This document shows positions 9,801 through 17,365 of a DNA stretch of 64,000 nt, piece by piece. Under the pieces are notes generated by a model that worked only from the letters and a program-made list of their open reading frames with translations, did not search any database and was not told the origin of the DNA. Location: the NCBI GenBank assembly GCA_021810045.1, contig JAJZJR010000005.1, positions 39,685-103,684 on the forward strand, read 5' to 3'. The translations under genes and the position numbers were made by a program. Each line of letters begins with the position of its first letter. The stretch's first letter is position 1. This stretch comes from Thermoplasmata archaeon. Its GTDB lineage: Archaea > Thermoplasmatota > Thermoplasmata > Thermoplasmatales > Thermoplasmataceae.

Positions 9801-11021
9801 ATGAGTTACATCAAAGTAATAGACGGAAAGGGCCTAGATGTGCCAAACAACCCTACCATAGGCTACATCGAGGGAGATGGAATTGGCCCTGATATTACAA
9901 AATCATCAATTGCCGTGATTAATGCGGCACTGGAAATCGCATATAACGGAGATAAGAACATAGTATGGGAGAAAGTTCTTGCTGGCGAAGAGGCCATGGA
10001 AACAACCGGAAAACTCCTTCCTCAGGAATCTCTCGACCAGCTGAAGAAATGTATTGTTTCAATCAAGGGACCACTGACCACACCAATTGGTCAGGGATTC
10101 AGGAGCCTGAATGTTGCATTAAGGCAGTACTTTGACCTGTACGCCAACATAAGACCTGTAAAATTCTTCCCGGGAGTTCCCTCACCTGTCAAAAGCCCAG
10201 AGAAAATGAACATGGTTGTTTTCAGGGAAAACACTGAGGATCTTTACGCAGGAATAGAATGGAAATACAATTCACCGGAAGCCCAGATGGTGAGAAAGTT
10301 TTTTGCTGATAATTTCGAGATTTCCCTGACCGATGATACTGGTATAGGGATTAAGCCAATCAGCAGGTTCAGATCACAGAGGCTTGTCAGGAAAGCCATA
10401 GAATATGCCGCTCAGAACAAAAGAAGAAGTGTTACACTGGTGCACAAGGGCAACATCATGAAGTACACAGAGGGGGCATTCAAGGAATGGGGTTACGAAC
10501 TGGCAGCGAGTGAATTCGGTGATGTTACAGTAACCGAAGAGGAATACAACAAGTCCCCGGAATCATATGAAGGCAAGATCGTGGTTAAGGACAGGATAGC
10601 CGACAATATGTTCCAGCAGGTTCTTACCAGGACAGAGGATTATGACGTAATAGCAACAACAAACCTGAACGGTGATTATCTATCAGACGCACTTGCAGCC
10701 CAGGTTGGAGGCCTCGGTCTTGCACCAGGCGGAAACGTTGGCGATGCATATGCTATTTTTGAAGCGGTTCACGGCACTGCACCAAAATATGCAGGCCTTG
10801 ACGTTGCAAACCCAACCTCACTTATGCTTTCAGGAGAAATGATGCTCAGGCATCTTGGCTGGATGGAAGCTGCAGACATTCTGGAAAGTGCAATTATGTC
10901 TGCATACAGGGACCAGAAGGTTACCCAGGATCTTGCAAGGGTCCTCAACATAAAGCCTCTGAAGTGCTCTGAATTCGGAGACGAAGTCATTAAGAGAATG
11001 AGAGCAAAGAAAACAGAGTAG
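9801..11021 (+). CDS. icd: Isocitrate dehydrogenase (NADP type)
   Basis: Oxidative decarboxylation of isocitrate to 2-oxoglutarate in the citric-acid cycle. The 406-residue protein has IGYIEGDGIGPD, the substrate segment FRSLNVALRQYFDLYANIRP with its Ser/Asn/Arg residues, the metal Asp region TNLNGDYLSD, and HGTAPKYAG. The KY pair in this last motif is the bacterial signature of NADP rather than NAD specificity. A GTATAAG element sits about 30 bases before the ATG. A monocistronic unit. Confidence 0.95.
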   Translation: MSYIKVIDGKGLDVPNNPTIGYIEGDGIGPDITKSSIAVINAALEIAYNGDKNIVWEKVLAGEEAMETTGKLLPQESLDQLKKCIVSIKGPLTTPIGQGFRSLNVALRQYFDLYANIRPVKFFPGVPSPVKSPEKMNMVVFRENTEDLYAGIEWKYNSPEAQMVRKFFADNFEISLTDDTGIGIKPISRFRSQRLVRKAIEYAAQNKRRSVTLVHKGNIMKYTEGAFKEWGYELAASEFGDVTVTEEEYNKSPESYEGKIVVKDRIADNMFQQVLTRTEDYDVIATTNLNGDYLSDALAAQVGGLGLAPGGNVGDAYAIFEAVHGTAPKYAGLDVANPTSLMLSGEMMLRHLGWMEAADILESAIMSAYRDQKVTQDLARVLNIKPLKCSEFGDEVIKRMRAKKTE

Positions 11022-11037
11022 AGTTCACCTCTACCCT

Positions 11038-12405
11038 CTACTTTTTCAATTTTACTATTTTTGTTCTTGAAAATTCCCTGCGAAGATCTACTATATTTTC
11101 CGGCATATTGTGTGCGTTTTCAAGTCCCCTGTGCCAGAATCCGCTGTAGGGGCCAGGAGCCTCGTTTATGAGTACGTTTGCAAAATGGAGCTTTTCAGCC
11201 GCACCTGTTGCCAGATCAATGTCAGATGTGAAAATAGAAGCCTGTACATGTTCATGGAACCTGTTTGCTGATTTGATGGCCTCATCCAATGAACCGACCT
11301 GTTCAAGGCAGAGAAACGGGGCACACCCCTCTCCACGAAGCAATGGCGAATCCTCCGGCATATATTCCATTATTGTTGGGGGGAGCAGGTTTCCATTGCC
11401 TACACCCCCCGTCAGGATGCTTGCACCTTTGTTTACAGCTTCAAGGATCTGTTCTGCAGCCTCCTCTGCATAAAGTTCATCAGGCAGTGGACCTATTGCA
11501 GTATCCTCATCTTCAGGAGTCCCTGTCTTTAACTGGGAAGCCAGTTCAACCAGCCGGTTTTTGAAATACTCATAGGAATCCTCCCTGAGAATAACCTTCC
11601 TGGCCCATGAGTAGCCTCCCTCGTGGTTGTAGAACGCGGATTCAGCAACATACTGGGCTGCGGAATCAAGATCAGCATCGTCCCATACTATTACTGGAGA
11701 TGCTGATTTACCTCCAAGCAGGACATTCCTTCCGGAGATTTCTTTGCGGATATATTCGAAGTCGGTTCTCCTGCCTATGAGGGTAATTTCGCCTATTCCT
11801 TCATTCCTGATCACATCCCTGAATACCCTGGAGTGATTTCCAAGGAAAAGTATCTGGAAGATATCCTTGGGGAGAGTTGTGTGTTCAATTATTTTTTTCA
11901 GTTCCTCAAAAGGTCCGGGAGAAAGTGAAGGGGGAACAGAAATGACTGAATTCCCAGAGGAAATTGCCTGGGCAAATACCTTTGCGGAATGTGAAAAACT
12001 TTCCAGTGGGGATGAAAACACAAGAATAATCCCAAGTGGGGACTGCTTCTGAAAAGTCATGAGGGAAGCGTCATTGGGTTCAACCGGGATTGTTGTTCTC
12101 TCTGTAAACTTTGAAAAGAGATGGTAGGCAGCCATTCTGAATTCCTGTGAAGCCATGTGAAGATCCTCTCTTGATCTTATAATCGCCATGCCGGTTTCCA
12201 CTGAAATCGTTCTGCTAAGTGAATCTGTATTGTTCAAAATTGCATCAGATATGGAAAGAAGGCCTTTTGCAAGCTCGTCTACCGGAAGGGAGTCCAGATC
12301 ATCACATGCGACCAACCCTTTACCAATTGTATCTTCTGCTTCAGAACGGGTATTTTCACGCACTTCACGCAGTAAATTGCCTGTGGATTTGTCTCTTACT
12401 TCCAT
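11038..12405 (-). CDS. Aldehyde dehydrogenase-fold protein lacking the catalytic residues
   Basis: A 455-residue protein with the aldehyde dehydrogenase framework: PLGIILVFSSP, ISSGNSVISVPPS, LLGGKSASPVIVWDDADLDSA, ending with IVDLRREFSRTKIV. The residues that do chemistry are changed. The general-base Glu before LGGKS is Leu229. The nucleophile Cys after the FYN segment is Tyr265 or Ser266, with no Cys near. The Pro-Trp-Asn segment reads SSPLES, and the cofactor-binding Lys of the KP motif is replaced (VPPS). It is probably not a working dehydrogenase; a pseudoenzyme or altered chemistry are the options. The gene is intact, with no frameshift. It is convergent with icd, 16 bases away. Confidence 0.8.
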   Translation of the reverse strand: MEVRDKSTGNLLREVRENTRSEAEDTIGKGLVACDDLDSLPVDELAKGLLSISDAILNNTDSLSRTISVETGMAIIRSREDLHMASQEFRMAAYHLFSKFTERTTIPVEPNDASLMTFQKQSPLGIILVFSSPLESFSHSAKVFAQAISSGNSVISVPPSLSPGPFEELKKIIEHTTLPKDIFQILFLGNHSRVFRDVIRNEGIGEITLIGRRTDFEYIRKEISGRNVLLGGKSASPVIVWDDADLDSAAQYVAESAFYNHEGGYSWARKVILREDSYEYFKNRLVELASQLKTGTPEDEDTAIGPLPDELYAEEAAEQILEAVNKGASILTGGVGNGNLLPPTIMEYMPEDSPLLRGEGCAPFLCLEQVGSLDEAIKSANRFHEHVQASIFTSDIDLATGAAEKLHFANVLINEAPGPYSGFWHRGLENAHNMPENIVDLRREFSRTKIVKLKK

Positions 12406-12499
12406 GCATGGTTATATGTTTAAAGTACAAAAACAGCCAGTGAAAAAATCCAGGAACCCAATCAGAACCTGAAGATCAGAAATGTTTTGGTCCCCTACT

Positions 12500-12892
12500 T
12501 CAGAGTTCCTTTCCCTCCTTCACTTCAAATTTCCACATTGGCAATTCCGCATTCACTTCATCAACAATGAACTTGCATGCAGAAAGGGCATCATCAACTC
12601 TTCTTGCAGCCACGGATACCAGGAGAGCGCATTCCCCTAAAGGTATCTTTCCAACCCTTTGCACTACATTTACATCAGAGATTCTGAACCTTTCGGTGGC
12701 ATCTTTCTGGATCCTTTCCATAACCTCTGTAGCAATATCCTCATAGGTTTCAAAAACAATCGAATTAACTCCATCCGAATCAGCAAATCTGGCGCTTCTC
12801 ACCACTGCAGTTATTATGTTCCTTGCATCCGGATCCGATGCTTTCACTTCCTGGGTGAGATCAATCCTGCTGCTGACAATCCTTACACTCAT
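12500..12892 (-). CDS. moaE: Molybdopterin synthase catalytic subunit
   Basis: Large subunit that transfers sulfur from MoaD thiocarboxylate to precursor Z, giving molybdopterin. The 131-residue form has the family core VVQRVGKIPLGE, the segment AARRVDDALSACKFIVDEV, and the closing PMWKFEV with the conserved Lys. A longer frame exists, but ATG 12892 is chosen: a TATA box (12922-12931) lies about 30 bases before it, and the extra N-terminal residues are unlike MoaE. No moaD or other molybdenum gene is next to it. Confidence 0.9.
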   Translation of the reverse strand: MSVRIVSSRIDLTQEVKASDPDARNIITAVVRSARFADSDGVNSIVFETYEDIATEVMERIQKDATERFRISDVNVVQRVGKIPLGECALLVSVAARRVDDALSACKFIVDEVNAELPMWKFEVKEGKEL

Positions 12893-12921
12893 GAAAGGTG
12901 CCCGTTTTCCATGAACATGGG

Positions 12922-12931
12922 TATATTTAAA
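12922..12931 (-). promoter_or_regulatory. TATA box of moaE
   Basis: Read on the minus strand this is TTTAAATATA, centred about 34 bases before the ATG at 12892. It supports a leaderless or nearly leaderless transcript and decides the moaE start. Confidence 0.6.
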
Positions 12932-12997
12932 AATGTCCATTGGCGGCATGACATTCTCTACACACCACAGAATGAGCATTTTATGACCGTCCCAATG

Positions 12998-13007
12998 GTT
13001 TTTAAGT
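12998..13007 (+). promoter_or_regulatory. TATA-like box of threonine dehydrogenase
   Basis: GTTTTTAAGT lies about 30 bases before the ATG at 13033 and supports that start over the longer frame that opens at 13006. Confidence 0.45.
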
Positions 13008-13032
13008 GTCTTGTCAATGCCTTCACCATCTC

Positions 13033-13983
13033 ATGACTAGAATACTTGTAACGGGTGCACTGGGACAGATTGGTACTGAACTTGCTGCGGAACTTTCAGC
13101 CAGATACGGGAAATCATCTGTTGTCATCTCTGATGTCAGGAAACCGGATGAGGTTGATGGAAAGCTTAAATTTGTCAGTCTGGACGTTACGGATTCTGAA
13201 AATATAGCAAAAGTCCTGGTGGAAAATGAGATTACAGATATATTCCACATGGCTGCTATTCTTTCTGCATCGGGCGAAAAGAACCCTGCACTGGCCTACA
13301 GGGTAAACTCTGACGGTACATTCAACATACTTGAAGAGGCAAGAAAAGCAGGAATAAACAGGGTAATGATTCCCAGCACCATCGGCGTATTCGGGCCTGA
13401 GACTCCAAGGATCAACACTCCGGACATTACTGTACTTAGACCAACTACCATGTACGGGATCACCAAGGTGAACGCGGAACTTCTTGCCCTGTATTATAGA
13501 GATAAATTCGATCTTGATGTCCGTGGACTCAGATTCCCCGGTATCATAAGCTACCTGACTCCACCTTCAGCAGGGACCACCGATTATGCAGTTGACATTT
13601 TCTACCACGCTGTCCAGGAAAAAGATTACAAGTGCTATCTGAAGAAGGATACTCCACTTCCGATGATGTATATGCCGGATGCTCTCAATGCCCTTATACA
13701 GCTCTTCGAAGCCAAGAGGGAGAATCTCAGGCACTGCCTTGAATACAATGTTTCTGCTTATTCCTTCACACCTGAGGAGATTTACGGGAAAATCAGGGAA
13801 GTGTATCCCGATTTCAGGATTACATATGAACCGGATTTCAGGCAAAACATTGCTGAAACGTGGCCCGCATCTCTTGATACGCATTTTGCAAAAGAGGACT
13901 GGAATTTCACTCCACAGTATGATCTGAAACGCACTGTTGATGACATGATCATGAACCTGAAGCGAATTCTCATCCATCAGTAA
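13033..13983 (+). CDS. tdh: L-threonine 3-dehydrogenase, SDR (epimerase-like) type
   Basis: NAD-dependent oxidation of threonine to 2-amino-3-oxobutyrate. The 316-residue protein has the Rossmann motif VTGALGQIGTEL at the start, the catalytic SST-like site IPSTIGVFG, and YGITKVNAE with the Tyr-x-x-x-Lys pair. RFPGIISYLTPPSAGTTDYAVDIF is the substrate-site sequence of the short-chain threonine dehydrogenases rather than UDP-galactose epimerases. This non-zinc class is known from Thermoplasma and some bacteria. A threonine ammonia-lyase at 58335 gives a second route for threonine breakdown. Confidence 0.88.
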   Translation: MTRILVTGALGQIGTELAAELSARYGKSSVVISDVRKPDEVDGKLKFVSLDVTDSENIAKVLVENEITDIFHMAAILSASGEKNPALAYRVNSDGTFNILEEARKAGINRVMIPSTIGVFGPETPRINTPDITVLRPTTMYGITKVNAELLALYYRDKFDLDVRGLRFPGIISYLTPPSAGTTDYAVDIFYHAVQEKDYKCYLKKDTPLPMMYMPDALNALIQLFEAKRENLRHCLEYNVSAYSFTPEEIYGKIREVYPDFRITYEPDFRQNIAETWPASLDTHFAKEDWNFTPQYDLKRTVDDMIMNLKRILIHQ

Positions 13984-14068
13984 AGTTCTCCCGGAAGCAC
14001 TGCAAAGGATTACCGTTATAAATCACCTGCAGATAGGGCCTGCTCACAAATGGGGTTGGATCTTTTTT

Positions 14069-14992
14069 ATGTCAATGCCGCTGGAATCAAAATCACTGAA
14101 GAAAATATACAGGAACAAAGGCAGGAAAACCGTTGCCATAAATGACTTCACTTTCTACGTAAAGGAAAAAGGCGTATTTTCACTCCTGGGGAGGAATGGG
14201 TCGGGCAAAACCACCTTCGTAAAGGTCTCCACAACACAGCTGACTCCTGATGAGGGTTACGTGAGGATTTTCGGGAAGGATGTGGTTGGCGACGAGAAGG
14301 AACTCAGGCACATGATATCCCTCGTGCCGCAGGAAAGCAGGCCTTTTCCGCACATGACTCCCTATGAACACGTATACCTTTTTCAGAAAATGAATGGCAA
14401 CAACAGGGAAGGTTCAAAGGACAGGGCAGACACTGTTATAGACCTACTGGGGATGAAGGAGTTCTCAAAGACGGAATGCGTCAACCTTTCTGGAGGGCAG
14501 AAACAGCTCACCATGGTTGCAATGGCCCTGTCTCTTGACGTCCAGATGTATTTTCTGGACGAACCCACCATCGGCCTTGACATAATAACAAGGAAAGGGG
14601 TCTGGAATGCCATAAACAGGTACAAGAACGCAGGCAAGTCCATTCTCCTCACCACACATTATCTCGACGAAGCAGCCTTCCTGAGCGACGAAATAGGCAT
14701 TGTGAGCTATGGGAACTTCATAAAACAGGGAAATCTGGATCAGCTCAGGTCCACGCTTGAGTACGACACAAGAATAGCAATACGGGGTTCTCATGAGGGA
14801 CTTGATCTTGAGCAGTTCGGAAAAGTACACAGTGATAACAAAGGCTCTGTTCTATTTACCAATCAGGAAAATGTGGAAAAAATTCTCTCCAATTCCACTA
14901 TCAGAAAAGAAAGGATAGAAATTGGCCCCATAGGGCTTGATGATGTATTCATTTCTCTTGTGGGGGAAGACATAGAGGTGGATGAGAATTGA
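14069..14992 (+). CDS. ABC transporter ATP-binding protein (ABC-2 exporter type)
   Basis: Energises the permease encoded next. The 307-residue protein has Walker A GRNGSGKTT at about residue 45, the Q-loop in LVPQESRPF, the signature LSGGQKQLT at about 139, Walker B MYFLDEPTIGLD and the switch His in LLTTHYLDEA. The C-terminal 90 residues follow the pattern of the DrrA/CcmA class (drug or lipid exporters). A TTATAAAT element lies about 50 bases before the ATG. It shares four bases with the permease gene. Confidence 0.92.
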   Translation: MSMPLESKSLKKIYRNKGRKTVAINDFTFYVKEKGVFSLLGRNGSGKTTFVKVSTTQLTPDEGYVRIFGKDVVGDEKELRHMISLVPQESRPFPHMTPYEHVYLFQKMNGNNREGSKDRADTVIDLLGMKEFSKTECVNLSGGQKQLTMVAMALSLDVQMYFLDEPTIGLDIITRKGVWNAINRYKNAGKSILLTTHYLDEAAFLSDEIGIVSYGNFIKQGNLDQLRSTLEYDTRIAIRGSHEGLDLEQFGKVHSDNKGSVLFTNQENVEKILSNSTIRKERIEIGPIGLDDVFISLVGEDIEVDEN

Positions 14993-15729
14993 TCAGGGAG
15001 ATATCCAGGGCAATTGCAAGCCTTACCATGATCAACGGAACCATTCCGCTTTGGAGAAGGCCAATTTCCCTGATTGCAGTTATATCCACTCCTTTCTCGT
15101 TCCTGTTCTTCATATACCTCTTCGGGGGCCCATCCAAAATTCTGCTTGGGGCAATAGGTGGTGTACTTTTCACCATTGTGAACGCATCAACAATGCTCCA
15201 GACCGATCTTCTGTTTTACAAACTCGATCTGAAGTTCCAGCAGATTGTGGCATCCACACCTGTGAATCCGCTTGTATATACCTTTGGTCTTGCAACAGGG
15301 AATATTGTTTTTACACTTCCGGGACTGGCAATATTCATGCTTATAATAGTGTACGAATCACACATTGGTGTGCTTCAGATACTCTCGGTGATAGGTACCC
15401 TCATGGTAACCTGGGTGATATTTTCCCTGTTCTCTTTCCTGGTGTCTACGAGGGTCAGGGAAATGAGGGATATATGGCCCATTTCAGTGATGTTTTCGAT
15501 TATATTCGGTGTAGTTCCACCAATTTACTACTCTATTTCAGTACTCCCCACCACTATTCAGTATGTGGCTTACTTGGTTCCTACGACCTGGGCAGCAATC
15601 CTTCTCAAAGGGATCATCACCAAGAACTTTACGGGAATGGCGATCCCAGCAGTTGTATTTGTCCTGGAAATGATGGGTATAATGGTTTTCACCGCGAAAT
15701 TCTCAAACTGGAGACTCAACAGGTCATAG
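14989..15729 (+). CDS. ABC-2 type permease
   Basis: Membrane partner of the upstream ATPase. The 246-residue protein has six hydrophobic segments, with the SFLVSTRVREMRDIWP loop typical of ABC-2 permeases between segments 4 and 5. It starts with TTG 14989, inside TTGA, overlapping the ATPase stop by four bases, so the two are translationally coupled. The pair probably exports a lipid, drug or glycan; the substrate is not readable. A 252-codon frame overlapping it at 14982 is a shadow. Confidence 0.87.
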   Translation: MIREISRAIASLTMINGTIPLWRRPISLIAVISTPFSFLFFIYLFGGPSKILLGAIGGVLFTIVNASTMLQTDLLFYKLDLKFQQIVASTPVNPLVYTFGLATGNIVFTLPGLAIFMLIIVYESHIGVLQILSVIGTLMVTWVIFSLFSFLVSTRVREMRDIWPISVMFSIIFGVVPPIYYSISVLPTTIQYVAYLVPTTWAAILLKGIITKNFTGMAIPAVVFVLEMMGIMVFTAKFSNWRLNRS

Positions 15730-15829
15730 GTCAGAAATGAAGATGACACCAGTCACCAGGACGCGGGAGTAGGAGAAATTTTTGCTTCCCCGTTTACTGA
15801 AACAGCGATTTCTGAAAAAATTGAAAGTT

Positions 15830-16507
15830 CTAGTTTATGTTGACCTCAACAACACATTTGTTGTTGCCGTCTGAAAACCTTTCCTTTATGTCGAATTTCT
15901 GGTTGATGGAACTTTTTATGATCTCTGATCCAAGGCTGCTGCATATGATCTTGTTATTGTTCTTTGCAAGTTCGTAGAAAATACAGTTGTGCCTTATGAT
16001 CCTCACAACATCGTCAGTGACTTCCAGTCTGGCATAATAACCCAGTTTGTTAAGTGTATCAACGAAGTCATTGAGCCTGGAAATCTTGTCCTCACGTGAG
16101 AGTTTCAGGCCATCTTCTGCTTTGTCCCAACCGGATTCGCTTACAATCTTGTCAGCTACCTTGCCTAGAATTTCATTAACCTTTTCCCTGCCGAACTCGC
16201 TCTCAATCTGGTTGACAAGCATTGTTGCAAAGGACACATATTTCTTCGGAAGAAGGTTCATTCCCTTTTCAGTCAGTTCGTAGAACTTCCTTGGTCTGCC
16301 TGCACCTCCACCTCTGAAGAATGATTTCACATATCCCTTGAGTTCCAGGTTTTCCATGTGTTCCTTGACCGCATTCTTGTTGATCTTCAAAAGCTGGGAC
16401 AGGTCATCCATGCTCCTTTCCGAGTAACTTAACTCAGTAATGATATTCCCCTTAACTTTTCCAAGAAGCATGTTAAGGTCATCATCTACGTCATGGATTG
16501 CTTCCAT
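15830..16507 (-). CDS. sufR: SufR-like iron-sulfur-sensing transcriptional regulator
   Basis: A 225-residue regulator divergent from sufC. Residues about 18-80 form a winged helix (MDDLSQLLKINKNAVKEHMENLELKGYV, then GGGAGRPRKFYELTEKG, the wing seen in SufR). The C-terminal half carries Cys175, Cys189 and Cys218, spaced C-x13-C-x28-C. Known SufR proteins carry C-x12-C-x13-C-x14-C to hold a 4Fe-4S cluster, so the third position of that pattern is lost here while the rest is kept. By position and motif it should repress the suf operon when clusters are plentiful. A GTATCTCAGAGAC near-palindrome in its own promoter suggests autoregulation. Confidence 0.85.
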   Translation of the reverse strand: MEAIHDVDDDLNMLLGKVKGNIITELSYSERSMDDLSQLLKINKNAVKEHMENLELKGYVKSFFRGGGAGRPRKFYELTEKGMNLLPKKYVSFATMLVNQIESEFGREKVNEILGKVADKIVSESGWDKAEDGLKLSREDKISRLNDFVDTLNKLGYYARLEVTDDVVRIIRHNCIFYELAKNNNKIICSSLGSEIIKSSINQKFDIKERFSDGNNKCVVEVNIN

Positions 16508-16524
16508 CTTTTATCACTAATATT

Positions 16525-16537
16525 GTATCTCAGAGAC
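16525..16537. promoter_or_regulatory. Near-palindrome in the sufR/sufC intergenic region
   Basis: GTATCTCAGAGAC has six-base arms with one mismatch around a single central base. It lies between the sufR TATA box and the sufR start, where a bound repressor would block sufR transcription. It is a candidate SufR site by position only and does not match the CAAC-N6-GTTG site known from cyanobacteria. Confidence 0.35.
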
Positions 16538-16551
16538 GTATTTATAATTTA
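16538..16551 (-). promoter_or_regulatory. TATA box of sufR
   Basis: On the minus strand this reads AAATTATAAATACG, centred about 38 bases before the sufR ATG, which implies a leader of roughly 10 bases. Confidence 0.5.
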
Positions 16552-16574
16552 GTCAATTTAGACATAAGAAAGTG

Positions 16575-16584
16575 TTTAAATATA
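16575..16584 (+). promoter_or_regulatory. TATA box of the suf operon
   Basis: TTTAAATATA lies 23-32 bases before the GTG at 16607 and 29-38 before the ATG at 16613. This places the transcription start at or beside the sufC start codon (leaderless). Confidence 0.6.
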
Positions 16585-16606
16585 GTTTCCCTATATTCTA
16601 CCAAAG

Positions 16607-17353
16607 GTGCAAATGGTGCCGGAACTAAAGATTAAGGATTTAAAAGCGTCCGTGGAGGACAAGGAAATACTGAAAGGGGTAAACCTTACTGTCAAGGGCG
16701 GGGAAATGCATGCCCTGATGGGCCCCAATGGAGCAGGAAAAAGCACACTGGGAAACGTTCTCATTGGCCACCCCAACTATAAGATCACAGGTGGCTCAAT
16801 TGTACTCGATGGCATAGATCTAACAGACAAGACACCTGAGGAGAGGGCCAGGGCAGGTCTTTTCCTGGCATTTCAGAGCCCTGTGGCAGTGGTTGGCGTA
16901 AAACTGTCAACATTCCTTAGAACCGCTTACAGGCAGACACACCCGGAAGACAAGGTAACTCTGACCGAGTTCTATGACAGGATGAAAGTCCACATGAAGA
17001 AAGTTGGACTTGACGAATCTTTCATGTCCAGATCAGTCAATGATGGATTCTCTGGAGGAGAAAGGAAGAGATTCGAGATACTCCAGATGGTCATGCTAAG
17101 GCCAAAGATCATAATCCTGGATGAAATTGACTCAGGACTTGATGTCGATGCATTGAAACTAGTTGCAGACGAGATCAGGGATTATTACAGTGAAAATGTA
17201 GGATTTCTCATTATTACGCACTACCAGAGGATTCTTAAAAACATTGAGCCTCAGTTCGTGCATGTACTGAAGGATGGAAAAATAGCAGTCGATGGAGACA
17301 ACAAGCTTTCACTCCGTATTGAAGAGGAAGGCTACGACTGGATTAAAAATTAA
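16607..17353 (+). CDS. sufC: Fe-S assembly ATPase SufC
   Basis: ABC-type ATPase of the SufBCD scaffold that builds iron-sulfur clusters in the cytoplasm. The 248-residue protein has Walker A MGPNGAGKST at about residue 37, the Q-loop in LAFQSPVAV, FSGGERKRFE at about 147 (the modified signature typical of SufC), and Walker B IIILDEIDSGLDVDALK at about 167. LIITHYQRIL supplies the switch His. The start is GTG 16607 or ATG 16613. It is the first gene of a tight operon sufC-B-D-S-U-ferredoxin. Confidence 0.96.
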   Translation: MQMVPELKIKDLKASVEDKEILKGVNLTVKGGEMHALMGPNGAGKSTLGNVLIGHPNYKITGGSIVLDGIDLTDKTPEERARAGLFLAFQSPVAVVGVKLSTFLRTAYRQTHPEDKVTLTEFYDRMKVHMKKVGLDESFMSRSVNDGFSGGERKRFEILQMVMLRPKIIILDEIDSGLDVDALKLVADEIRDYYSENVGFLIITHYQRILKNIEPQFVHVLKDGKIAVDGDNKLSLRIEEEGYDWIKN

Positions 17354-17359
17354 GGAGGT
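17354..17359 (+). promoter_or_regulatory. Strong Shine-Dalgarno of sufB
   Basis: GGAGGT stands six bases before the sufB ATG, directly after the sufC stop. It is one of the few clear ribosome-binding sites in the window, as expected for an internal operon gene where first genes are mostly leaderless. Confidence 0.75.
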
Positions 17360-17365
17360 AAAAGT

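Noticed and set aside
14982..15740. 252-codon ORF overlapping the ABC-2 permease
   Set aside because: It lies in another frame of the permease gene, has odd composition (many Cys, His, Tyr) and no membrane pattern. The permease frame starts within the ATPase stop and reads as six membrane segments.
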